A DNA stretch of 25,649 nucleotides, from the IMG/VR virus record IMGVR_UViG_3300030333_007914, positions 1 to 25,649 of that record. One strand, given 5' to 3'. Source of the stretch: a virus. Below the pieces are notes generated by a model. The model was given only the letters and a program-made list of their open reading frames with translations, was not told the origin of the DNA and made no database searches. The position numbers and the translations under genes were made by a program. Positions 7,666-14,732 of this stretch are shown here, piece by piece. Each line of letters begins with the position of its first letter. Positions within the stretch are counted from its first letter, which is position 1.

Positions 7666-8175
7666 CTATAATGCTTGCCCGCTTACACCCACAGAGCCTG
7701 ACCAGTTAGGTCCATCGGCGCCCTCCGTTCTACCAACAGCAATATTTGTTAGACCAGCCACAATATCTGCCTTAAAGGCAGTTGTATGATTTGACATTAA
7801 ATGTAGTTCGCTAACTTTTAATTCATAATGATGAGCGACATGTGAAGCACTATGATCAACAGGAATTGTAAAATAATTACCTCCTCTTATCTTTACACCG
7901 CTATTTACAATCGGGTCTGATAAGCCTTCTGCACTAAATCCAACGCGAATTGCTCTAGCCTCTGGCTCAAGTGCGCCGGAAACTCTAATTTCAAACCATT
8001 TTGTTACATATGGAAATCGTATGCACATTGTTGCTGCGGCAGATCCTTCATCGTCTCCGCTTAGGCTAGCACTGGCCGGTACCACTACAGATGCGGTGGC
8101 GTATGGTGCGCCGCTGACCTGAAAAGACCCAACGTTTTGTAAGCCCGGTGATATGTTCCAAGATTTTGCTCCCAT
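7666..8175 (-). CDS. Unknown beta-rich virion-type protein, 169 residues
   Basis: I do not recognise a family. The sequence is rich in Ser, Ala, Val and Gly, alternates in a way typical of beta sandwiches, and has no signal peptide or membrane segment. Visible segments include WNISPGLQNVGSFQVSGAPY near the start, MCIRFPYVTKWFEIRVSG (about 50-67) and GPNWSGSVGVSG at the end. It is the first gene of the fibre-like cluster, with AGGAG eight bases before ATG and the ACTATTTAT motif 29 bases upstream, so it probably opens a late transcription unit. A capsid decoration protein, fibre base or fibre-associated protein are all plausible. None is demonstrated. Confidence 0.6.
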   Translation of the reverse strand: MGAKSWNISPGLQNVGSFQVSGAPYATASVVVPASASLSGDDEGSAAATMCIRFPYVTKWFEIRVSGALEPEARAIRVGFSAEGLSDPIVNSGVKIRGGNYFTIPVDHSASHVAHHYELKVSELHLMSNHTTAFKADIVAGLTNIAVGRTEGADGPNWSGSVGVSGQAL

Positions 8176-8204
8176 TATAAAACTCCTAATAAAGCGTATT
8201 CAAT

Positions 8205-8213
8205 ATAAATAGT
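8205..8213 (-). promoter_or_regulatory. Candidate promoter motif ACTATTTAT before the 169-residue gene
   Basis: Third copy of the 9-mer, touching the stop codon of the bS21 gene and 29 bases before the next ATG. On the plus strand this copy reads TATAAATAGT, an exact T4 late-promoter octamer TATAAATA, but pointing away from the genes. Confidence 0.5.
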
Positions 8214-8458
8214 CACTTATTTCTTCTATTGCGTCTTTCTATCGCTCTTTGTCTTTTTATAGCCTCGCGCTGACGTGCGCGCTGGGCTCTGATTCGTTTT
8301 TCTTTCTTTTTTACAGACGGCTTTTTGTATCTGCGCCTGTCTTTTACTTGTTCGATAATCTTTTCTTTTTTGACTTTTTTATTGAACTTTCTAATCATTC
8401 TTTCGTTATTGTTGCGACATTCTCGTGCTGTCACACACACATTAATTTTATTACTCAT
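8213..8458 (-). CDS. rpsU: Phage-encoded small-subunit ribosomal protein bS21
   Basis: This 81-residue, very basic protein matches the bS21 pattern: MIRKFNKKVKKEKIIEQVKD (21-40), RRRYKKPS (41-48), then a long Lys/Arg-rich helix to the end. The bacterial family shows the same order (RxFKR, then a helix, E-x-R-x-R-E-x-YEKP, basic tail). In bacteria bS21 lies near the mRNA-16S anti-Shine-Dalgarno duplex and helps initiation. Phage copies of bS21 have been described in aquatic phages, where they are proposed to enter host ribosomes and favour phage mRNAs. It starts one base after the stop of the upstream small gene, so it is probably translated by coupling. Its place inside the head/fibre block suggests late expression. 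A nonspecific basic DNA-binding protein is the main alternative, but the YKKP region argues for bS21. Confidence 0.85.
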   Translation of the reverse strand: MSNKINVCVTARECRNNNERMIRKFNKKVKKEKIIEQVKDRRRYKKPSVKKKEKRIRAQRARQREAIKRQRAIERRNRRNK

Positions 8459-8459
8459 A

Positions 8460-8870
8460 TTATTTCATCGCATCCCAAATTTTACCAGCACCGCCAATTA
8501 AAGAACTTATATCAACACCGGAATCTCTTGGATTGCCAAGGTCTACAGAGCCTGCTTTTGGTTCTGAAGATTCGTAGCCATTCATCGGCTCTGTTCCTTC
8601 AAACAAATCAATTCCGTTGTAAGCATCTGAGTTGATTGATTTCATAAGTTTTGCGCGATGTTCATTAATTTTTCTTCTGTCGTTTTTAACTTTTGTTTCT
8701 CTAGGTACGCGTAATTCATCTCTTTGTTTAGATTCAGTAATTACACTTCCCTGCATGCCTTTAGCTACTTCAGTAACAACATTAGACAACAAGCCGTCTT
8801 CTAAAAGAACTTCATGAATACACTCTTTTACTAACGGCTTTATTAATGCTTTTAAATCATTTTTTTTCAT
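8460..8870 (-). CDS. Small helical protein with tag-like N-terminus, 136 residues
   Basis: Function unknown. I chose ATG at 8870 (MKKNDLKALIKPLVKECIHE); a start at 8894 would add eight residues, and neither ribosome site is decisive. The first 28 residues form an amphipathic helix ending EVLLEDGLLS, loosely similar to the MKITK-type tag on other small genes here and followed by acidic L-L-E, a possible gp21 cleavage site. The rest is charged and low in hydrophobic content (RDELRVPRETKVKNDRRK), with Gly-rich SLIGGAGKIWDAMK at the C-terminus. It overlaps the end of the 517-residue gene by 14 bases and is followed one base later by bS21. By position between protease and scaffold it may be an internal or core protein. 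Confidence 0.6.
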   Translation of the reverse strand: MKKNDLKALIKPLVKECIHEVLLEDGLLSNVVTEVAKGMQGSVITESKQRDELRVPRETKVKNDRRKINEHRAKLMKSINSDAYNGIDLFEGTEPMNGYESSEPKAGSVDLGNPRDSGVDISSLIGGAGKIWDAMK

Positions 8871-10410
8871 TTTTACTCTCGTTGAGCGAATCATTAAGAA
8901 CGCTCTCTAAAATATTTCCAAATTCTTCAGGATTATAACCTCTACGTTTCAATTGTCTTGCTAATCCTGTTTTGACGCTTTTTTGAAATTTGTTGAAGGC
9001 TGTTGGATCGCTGAAGATTGCTTTTAGTTTAGGATCTTTAGCTACCAGTGCTTGATTGTCTGAAACAAATCTTGATATAATCTTCCCTACTGGGCTTTTA
9101 TCGGCGCCGACCGACCTTATATCGCCCCTGGCTTTAGCTTTTTCTTGAGCTTTTCCTTGTCTGTATTCATATCCTAATTTGGCATACTTACGAACCACAT
9201 CATCTTTAAGAGCCCATGACATTAAATCTTTTACATCATCATCGGACAAATCTTTTAATCCTTCAGCTCCGCCCCAGCCAGTATAACGTGTAGATAAAAA
9301 TCCAAGCATCTTGCTAGGATTTCCAGACTTAGCCACTTGCTGCAATCCTAGGGCATATTGACTGCCTTTCTTTTTAGTTTCCTCTTTGGAGCGTATTAAT
9401 TTCATTAAATGACTACGAACGCTTCCTTTGACATTTTTAATTGTTGTTGACGTATCATACTCTTTAGCGGCAGGCTCATCAGCGGCGGGCTCTTCAGCGG
9501 CGGGCTCGTCGGGCTCATCAGAAGACCTGTAGCGCACTCCCCTGACAAGATCTTGACGAAAAGGAAAATCTGGCTCCTCATCCGCGGCAGGAGCTGTATC
9601 TGCTTGTCCTGCTGCAGCATGCTGTTGAGCTTCATCGGCCGAATCAGGTGTGTAAATCTCCACATCGCCGGCTTTGTTAACGGCAATTAAAGTTGATTTT
9701 CCGCGAAGACCCTTAATTTTTTTGACTCTTTTGACTTCTCCAGGAGATATGCCGGCCTGCTCAGCGGCTGCCTTTAGCGTTTCTCGTTGCTTGTCAGAAA
9801 CTTTAATTCTTTTTTCTATCAAAAGTTTTTCTGCCTCTAAAGCTTCTTTAATGATGTCGATAGCTTCAGCAACAGCTAGTTTTCTTTGCTGCAAATATTG
9901 TCCAAGGCGTTTTGCAATCTGTTGGGAAGTTTGTTGAGAAAGCCCCATCTTCTGCAGCTGCATTACTAGTGGCATTTCTGTTTGACCGCCGGAACCAGCT
10001 TTAACGCCCTTTTGTTTTTTAGTTATTGAAAGCGGTGTTTCTTTAGGAATCTGGCTGGCCTGCTGTGCTGAGCCGGCTGCTGTTTCGTCATCTGCACTAG
10101 AGGCGGTAGGCTTGGGAGTTAGCTCCGGTGGAGATTCTTCAGCATCAGCAGGGGCTTTAGCTTGGCCCTTTAATTGATCTGCGGTGCGTGCTAGGCTTCT
10201 GCCTGCTTTTTTAGCAGCGGCGCCTTGTTGTGCGATTCTCTTTTTTGTAGCTTCGGGGCCGGCTTGGCCTATTTTTTTAAAAGCGCCCTTTACGGTATCG
10301 ACAAAGCGACCCTCTTCAAGCTCAGAATCTGCTGCATTGTTTTCAGACAAGTATTTCTTCCAAGCATCATTGAGAAGTTTATCTTGCTCAAAGCTGCTCC
10401 AGTCATTCAT
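8857..10410 (-). CDS. Large low-complexity protein downstream of prohead protease, 517 residues
   Basis: Unrecognised. The N-terminus, MNDWSSFEQDKLLNDAWKKY, is a short amphipathic helix, then a disordered region rich in Ala, Lys, Pro, Gln and Glu (about 60-150). Helices follow (about 150-215: QTEMPLVMQLQKMGLSQQ and EAIDIIKEALEAEKLLIEKR), then an acidic Ala/Pro/Glu repeat EPAAEEPAADEPAAKE (about 300-317). The C-terminal basic helical part, from about 320, has YALGLQQVAKSGNPSKM and ends NILESVLNDSLNESKNEKK. There is no enzyme motif or membrane segment. Its start overlaps the end of gp21 by eight bases. Alternating disordered and helical parts, next to protease and scaffold genes, fit a prohead core or internal head protein cut during maturation, but this is inference from context. 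The repetitive acidic run is reflected in repetitive DNA near 9470-9510. Confidence 0.65.
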   Translation of the reverse strand: MNDWSSFEQDKLLNDAWKKYLSENNAADSELEEGRFVDTVKGAFKKIGQAGPEATKKRIAQQGAAAKKAGRSLARTADQLKGQAKAPADAEESPPELTPKPTASSADDETAAGSAQQASQIPKETPLSITKKQKGVKAGSGGQTEMPLVMQLQKMGLSQQTSQQIAKRLGQYLQQRKLAVAEAIDIIKEALEAEKLLIEKRIKVSDKQRETLKAAAEQAGISPGEVKRVKKIKGLRGKSTLIAVNKAGDVEIYTPDSADEAQQHAAAGQADTAPAADEEPDFPFRQDLVRGVRYRSSDEPDEPAAEEPAADEPAAKEYDTSTTIKNVKGSVRSHLMKLIRSKEETKKKGSQYALGLQQVAKSGNPSKMLGFLSTRYTGWGGAEGLKDLSDDDVKDLMSWALKDDVVRKYAKLGYEYRQGKAQEKAKARGDIRSVGADKSPVGKIISRFVSDNQALVAKDPKLKAIFSDPTAFNKFQKSVKTGLARQLKRRGYNPEEFGNILESVLNDSLNESKNEKK

Positions 10411-11008
10411 CGTCTAAAACCTCATTTAGTAATCGATTTATACGATCTGCTTTAGTAAATATATTGTTATTATAATCTTTGGCCTCTTGCATCATAAAAG
10501 CGTTTGGTGTAGATGGCTCTGATACAAAATCAAAACAAATTAATTGAAAATCATCCTCAACAATTGTCTGGCCAGCGCTCTCCTGCACCGAACCCATTCC
10601 GCGAGAAGAAATGCCTAATTTAACTCCAGAGTTTACTAAACTCTTCAACACTTGACCTGAAGGAGTATCCAATACTTTGACTTTTCCCATCACGTTTTTC
10701 TGGTCCCACCACACTTCAGTGACGAGGTGAGATGCATTCTTAAGGTTAATCACCGAGTCTTCCGGGTGATCTAATTCTCCTAGGGCGCGGCGTTCTTGCA
10801 CAAGCTTTTGATAGTTTTTCATCTCGCGCATTAACACACGATGCGGGTAAACTCTTCCATTTCCGTTTTGAACGTCAGCCTCTTGCAGCTTACCGGTAAG
10901 GATCAGGCCACCATTTGCTACATACCTTTTCTCTTCTTCGGTCAGTAGGTCTTGGCACACTCCACCCTCGCAGAGTTCATAATACTCTCTTAACAGCTTC
11001 TTACCCAT
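10403..11008 (-). CDS. 21: Prohead maturation protease, T4 gp21-like
   Basis: This serine protease of the prohead core cuts scaffold, capsid and internal proteins before DNA packaging. The 201 residues start at ATG 11008, eight bases after AAGGA; a GTG at 11014 is too close to that site. Family blocks are clear: NGNGRVYPHRVL (48-59), ALGELDHPE (75-83) with the likely catalytic His81, and GVKLGISSRGMG (128-139) with the likely catalytic Ser134 or Ser135. The segment after it, DFQLICFDFVSEPSTPNAF (153-171), is typical too. Length agrees with T4 gp21 (about 212). It follows the small membrane-protein gene after a 48-base gap and overlaps the next gene by eight bases. Its likely cut rule, Leu/Ile-x-Glu, can be matched in gp22, in gp23 and after some N-terminal tags in this window. 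Confidence 0.92.
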   Translation of the reverse strand: MGKKLLREYYELCEGGVCQDLLTEEEKRYVANGGLILTGKLQEADVQNGNGRVYPHRVLMREMKNYQKLVQERRALGELDHPEDSVINLKNASHLVTEVWWDQKNVMGKVKVLDTPSGQVLKSLVNSGVKLGISSRGMGSVQESAGQTIVEDDFQLICFDFVSEPSTPNAFMMQEAKDYNNNIFTKADRINRLLNEVLDDE

Positions 11009-11056
11009 TGTCACGATCCTTTACAGCAGCGACGAACCGGCTGCAACATCCATTTA

Positions 11057-11359
11057 CTAGTCCAACTTGTGTTCATGTTTCACTCCATCATCTCCGAAGA
11101 GCATTGTTAAAATATATGATGTGCCTGAAGAAATACCTCCCAAAAGAAAGAAATTAAACACAGTCACATCAAAACTAAATAGTTCTGTAAATGGAGAAAG
11201 TAGCATTAATAGCCAGCCAACATGAAAACCCATACACATAGGACAATTAGCTAATTCTCCAAGTTTACCTTGTTTTGGCCTAATCTTGGAAAAGATTTTG
11301 CCGTAAACGAGAATCTGAGTAAGCCCGTAGGCACAAAGTATAAATGTTAATAGTTCCAT
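11057..11359 (-). CDS. Small membrane protein with CPMC motif (DUF1360-like)
   Basis: This 100-residue hydrophobic protein has three likely membrane segments: MELLTFILCAYGLTQILVYG (1-20), about 46-58 (FHVGWLLMLLSPF) and about 67-90 (TVFNFFLLGGISSGTSYI). The loop ELANCPMCMGFHVGW (35-49) carries the C-x-x-C-x-G-F motif of the DUF1360 family found in phages and bacteria. The function is unknown. It may bind a metal or be redox active through the two Cys residues, and it likely sits in the host inner membrane. It lies between the 180-residue unknown gene (three-base gap) and gp21. T4 has no equivalent at this place that I know of. Confidence 0.7.
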   Translation of the reverse strand: MELLTFILCAYGLTQILVYGKIFSKIRPKQGKLGELANCPMCMGFHVGWLLMLLSPFTELFSFDVTVFNFFLLGGISSGTSYILTMLFGDDGVKHEHKLD

Positions 11360-11362
11360 TTT

Positions 11363-11905
11363 TCACTCAAATGTATATAGATAGTTTAACGAATATGGAT
11401 CGCGAACATATCCTTTCCTGATTGAGCCTTGTTGAGCTTTATGAGGAACTTCTCCAAGCTCAGTTGAGCCCTCTTTGTCAGGATGCGCAAGCTCATCGTC
11501 TGCCAACGATACAATTGCTTCTGTAGATTCAAAATATGGACGCTCATCGTCAATAAATTTTGATATATTGATCAAAGCCATTTTAGGCGTGCTTAGATCT
11601 TCTTCGGATGCTTGTTCCATGGTGGCTTCAAATGAGCCATAAAATGAGCCCGCTTGAATTGACTCAGGAATCACAAGTCCTTTTTTGCGTAAATGCGCAA
11701 AAAGACGATTTTGTGCACCATAAACCAAATCATTCATTGTATCTTTTGGAAAGGCTATAACTTTATTTTTTGCTGTTGACAAAACAATATCAATGTCGCC
11801 GTGATCGAAAATCATTAAATCACCATTCATGCTTTTACGAATGTCCATCTCAAGACGGACTTTAGCATCATTAGCCCCTGGGCCTATCTTAATTACTATC
11901 GCCAT
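11363..11905 (-). CDS. Unknown protein, 180 residues, portal-protease interval
   Basis: I do not recognise a family. The N-terminal half looks like a compact alpha/beta fold: MAIVIKIGPGANDAKVRLEM (1-20), GDLMIFDHGDIDIVLS (28-43) and VIAFPKDTMNDLVYGAQNRL (49-68). The C-terminal half is more charged and extended and ends RDPYSLNYLYTFE. There is no membrane segment and no catalytic signature. It overlaps the 276-residue gene by 17 bases and precedes the membrane-protein gene by three bases, so it belongs to the portal-to-protease operon segment, where T4 carries the small core genes 67 and 68. A prohead core or portal-associated role would suit the position but has no sequence support. Confidence 0.62.
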   Translation of the reverse strand: MAIVIKIGPGANDAKVRLEMDIRKSMNGDLMIFDHGDIDIVLSTAKNKVIAFPKDTMNDLVYGAQNRLFAHLRKKGLVIPESIQAGSFYGSFEATMEQASEEDLSTPKMALINISKFIDDERPYFESTEAIVSLADDELAHPDKEGSTELGEVPHKAQQGSIRKGYVRDPYSLNYLYTFE

Positions 11906-12719
11906 CAGAATAAATTTCCTTTACTAAAGATTGTGTTTTTAGTACGCTAAGCAAAAGCGAATCGCTAATAGGCTGTTTTGAAAATCCATCAAGTTTTTCA
12001 ACAATAGAATTGGTTTTCTCTAGCATTTTATCATCTGAATTAATTTCTTCAATTTTATTTGCATCTGCTAAAAGTGTTTTCAATCTTGAAATTTCTTCGT
12101 TGAGAAAAGTCTTCAATGTAAGAGCATTATCAGTAAACGATGAAACATAATACGTAAGCAATTCTTTTTGTTCGGGCAAAAGCGTGTTATTGTACTTATC
12201 ATTAAATTTAGAAGCAAATGTTTTGTATACAACGCTGTCAAACTTAGCACCGTCAGCCTCATCACTAACCTGAGTCATGCTGTTAATAACTTGATTTTCT
12301 AAAATAATTTTATTTTTAGGAGAAACATTATCAGAAAAAAGCTGAGCTATTGTTGCTAATGTTTTATAATTTGGAACAAAATTGTTAAACACTGATGAGC
12401 CTAGGTTTTTATTTATATCGTGAACTAAAGATGTTTGTGATTCAAAAAGATTATCCGACTCAAGAAGCTTTTTTTGTAATTGTGATTCTTTGATAATTCT
12501 TCTTGATGTTTCCTTGTCTATATTCTGACACTCGTATAATGAACGATAACATTCTAGATCTTTTCTTAAAACGCTATTTTTACCAAAATGCTTTTTAAGT
12601 AAATTTACTGCTGCATTTTGTTTTTCTGGCATATTTTTTATAACTGCAATAGTAGCTTCGACAATCAATGCCTCATAAACAAATGCTGTGTTTCTTTTTT
12701 TATTGTGCCTTATTCTCAT
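11889..12719 (-). CDS. Unknown helical protein after the portal, 276 residues
   Basis: Unrecognised, almost entirely alpha-helical, with a basic N-terminus (MRIRHNKKRNTAFVYEALIV) and long charged helices, including KNKIILENQVINSM (about 135-148) and SSFTDNALTLKTFLNEEISR (about 193-212). It has no membrane segment, Walker motif or Cys cluster. Its start overlaps the last 20 bases of the portal gene, so its translation is probably coupled to portal. It may act with the portal or head core. The T4 cassette has no protein of this size between gp20 and gp21. A structure-based search would be the best route to a name. Confidence 0.65.
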   Translation of the reverse strand: MRIRHNKKRNTAFVYEALIVEATIAVIKNMPEKQNAAVNLLKKHFGKNSVLRKDLECYRSLYECQNIDKETSRRIIKESQLQKKLLESDNLFESQTSLVHDINKNLGSSVFNNFVPNYKTLATIAQLFSDNVSPKNKIILENQVINSMTQVSDEADGAKFDSVVYKTFASKFNDKYNNTLLPEQKELLTYYVSSFTDNALTLKTFLNEEISRLKTLLADANKIEEINSDDKMLEKTNSIVEKLDGFSKQPISDSLLLSVLKTQSLVKEIYSDGDSN

Positions 12720-14724
12720 CTTTTTGTTCCGTTAATATTTTATTATTGTTCTCAAGATCTTCTAAAAGGGTGCGAACTGAATTGTTAATCTTGAAAAGAT
12801 TTTCCTCTTCTGCTTGCTCTTTCAAAATATAAATAGGTTCTTCTTGTTCATAAATACCAGAACCTATGCCGCCCATCTTTGCAATAGTGCCCATATCACC
12901 CATCCCTGGAATTATATTTCTTAGGGCAGCGCTACTTTTTTCTTTTGAATATTTTGAAGCATACGAACGTGTTCTGGCACCTGCTCCTCTTTTATCGGAC
13001 TTAACAGGGTGATATTTTTCGCCCCTGCCATATGTCCTGGGGGCGTCTCTAGAGCCAGGAGGAACTGCTAAAAGCGGGGAATCGTCACCGGCGGGCTCTT
13101 CTTCGCCTCCGCCCTCATCGCCACCAAGGTCTCCAAGGCCGCCTTCGGCGTCACCAGCTGGCATTTCTTCTCCGCCAAGATCACCACCAAGGTCACCACC
13201 CATATCTCCACCGAGGTCGCCACCCATATCTCCACCTAATCCGCCGCCTTCTCCGGCGGCGGCGGCTTCAGCAACAGCTTGAAGAGCAGCATCTTGCTTG
13301 CGATCGTAATACATTTCTCTCTGATTACGAACAAATTCCTCATGCGACATGCCAAAAATATTTTCTGCAACCCAGCGTCGAGAAAAATATCCTTCTGTGG
13401 CTGATCCGGCGATATCAAACTTTGCTTTCCAGTGTTCAATTTCTTGTAGCTCTGCAATTTTTGATGGATTGTTAAGCGCTAAACTAAATGATAGTAAGTC
13501 ATCGCCCCTAAATCCTAGTGTGTAAAGGTGAATAATTCCAACTTTTTCAAGCTCAGAAACAATTACTCTTTGTAGTCTTTGAATTGTTCTTGCAAATCTA
13601 ACGTCTTTTTGAGCTAAGGTTGTTTTATCTTCTTCACCGCCTTCGCCCATGGTCAGGTAGGATTGCGGAATTTTTAAAGCTGAAAATAATTTATCGCGAA
13701 GATATTTAATATCGTCAATGGCTGTTGTATTTGTACCACCGGCAAGATTGGTGACATCCGTTGCGGAGCCAGCACGAACAGGAATATAATAATCTTCCTC
13801 AATACTCATTGGATTATATCGCAAGTCAACACGGCCAGTTGAGGAGTCCACCACTGAGTGTCTTTTTAGTTGAGTTACAATTTTTTGCATGTATTGTTCA
13901 ACTTCTTGTGGAGGCACTGCACCAACATCAATTTTAAAAAGTCTTCTTTCCGACGATCTAATGACTCGGTATGCCATCATCGCATCTTCCATTAATGTAA
14001 GTTGGCGCCAGATACGACGAGCAGGCTCTAGAATAGAAGTTCCATATGGTGCATATTTATCGTGACCAAGAATTCTGAAATGTGCAACCTGCCAATTTTC
14101 AAGAGTCATGCCGGCTGAGTTCCATTGGAACTGCACATAATTTGGATTAGTAGAATCCATTCCCTCAAGTCTTTCAATTTCTGTAGGAGGTAGAGGAATA
14201 ACTGCCTTAACGCCAAACTTCTCATCGATGTCCATATATAAAAAGAAATCTCCATACTTGCACATGGTGCGGGCCCAACCAAAAAGATTATATTGAACAT
14301 TTAAAATATTTTCATACAAGATTCCAAGAACAGCTTTGATTTCCTCGTTTGAACAATTAATGTTTAACATAGGGCGCAAGCTTGAATAAGTTGTCATTTC
14401 GTCTGCATAAATATCCATTGAAGATGCAATCTCTGGCATGTATTCCATTTGATCAAAATCAACATATCGTTCCGCTCTGCGTTGATTTGCAATTGCATTT
14501 GTAGATATTTGGTCAAGCGGGCTATAAAGAGACTTTTTAAACTGCTGGCCAGAGGCAGACTTGAATCGTGATGCAAACTTATCTAAATGCTGCCTTCTAA
14601 TACGGCGCCCAGTCTGCGAACGATAGTTGACAATTGGTCCAGAAAACAATCGCGTTAGTCTTTTGAAAAGTTCTGATTGTCTATTCGCAGGGTTTCTTCC
14701 TTGTTTTGGGTTTCTTGGGGCCAT
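12700..14724 (-). CDS. 20: Portal protein, T4 gp20-like, with Gly/Asp-rich tail
   Basis: The portal forms the ring at the unique head vertex, nucleates prohead assembly and is the channel for DNA packaging. It is 674 residues, against about 524 for T4 gp20. Typical blocks include RYVDFDQMEYMPEIASSMDI (86-105), PYGTSILEPARRIWRQLTL (about 225-243), and IDDIKYLRDKLFSALKIPQS (about 337-356), the classic gp20 motif. The extra length is C-terminal: a run of GGDLGG and GGDMGG repeats (about 491-518), a Glu/Asp/Gly/Pro-rich linker and a basic then acidic end. The gene starts nine bases after the terminase stop, an arrangement that skips the sheath and tube genes found there in T4. Confidence 0.93.
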   Translation of the reverse strand: MAPRNPKQGRNPANRQSELFKRLTRLFSGPIVNYRSQTGRRIRRQHLDKFASRFKSASGQQFKKSLYSPLDQISTNAIANQRRAERYVDFDQMEYMPEIASSMDIYADEMTTYSSLRPMLNINCSNEEIKAVLGILYENILNVQYNLFGWARTMCKYGDFFLYMDIDEKFGVKAVIPLPPTEIERLEGMDSTNPNYVQFQWNSAGMTLENWQVAHFRILGHDKYAPYGTSILEPARRIWRQLTLMEDAMMAYRVIRSSERRLFKIDVGAVPPQEVEQYMQKIVTQLKRHSVVDSSTGRVDLRYNPMSIEEDYYIPVRAGSATDVTNLAGGTNTTAIDDIKYLRDKLFSALKIPQSYLTMGEGGEEDKTTLAQKDVRFARTIQRLQRVIVSELEKVGIIHLYTLGFRGDDLLSFSLALNNPSKIAELQEIEHWKAKFDIAGSATEGYFSRRWVAENIFGMSHEEFVRNQREMYYDRKQDAALQAVAEAAAAGEGGGLGGDMGGDLGGDMGGDLGGDLGGEEMPAGDAEGGLGDLGGDEGGGEEEPAGDDSPLLAVPPGSRDAPRTYGRGEKYHPVKSDKRGAGARTRSYASKYSKEKSSAALRNIIPGMGDMGTIAKMGGIGSGIYEQEEPIYILKEQAEEENLFKINNSVRTLLEDLENNNKILTEQKDENKAQ
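13171..13250. repeat. Short tandem repeats coding GGDLGG/GGDMGG in portal
   Basis: Imperfect 12- and 24-base units such as CCACCCATATCTCC and CCACCAAGGTCA are repeated in frame. They encode alternating GGDMGGDLGG units in the portal C-terminal extension. Such DNA can vary in copy number by slippage without shifting the frame. Confidence 0.75.
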
Positions 14725-14732
14725 TTATATTC

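Noticed and set aside
8249-8635. Plus-strand open frame of 128 codons opposite bS21.
   Set aside because: Its Phe-rich composition is the mirror of the Lys/Arg-rich bS21 sequence.
11026-11044. Inverted repeat GCAGC/GCTGC upstream of gp21.
   Set aside because: Only five base pairs with mismatched interior and no T-run, so neither a terminator nor a convincing regulator.
11172-11180. ACTATTTAG near-match to the four-copy motif.
   Set aside because: One base off, inside the membrane-protein gene and about 160 bases from the next start.
12410-12417. TATAAATA on the minus strand inside the 276-residue gene.
   Set aside because: It encodes Ile-Asn-Lys in frame, is far from any start codon, and is expected by chance in AT-rich DNA.
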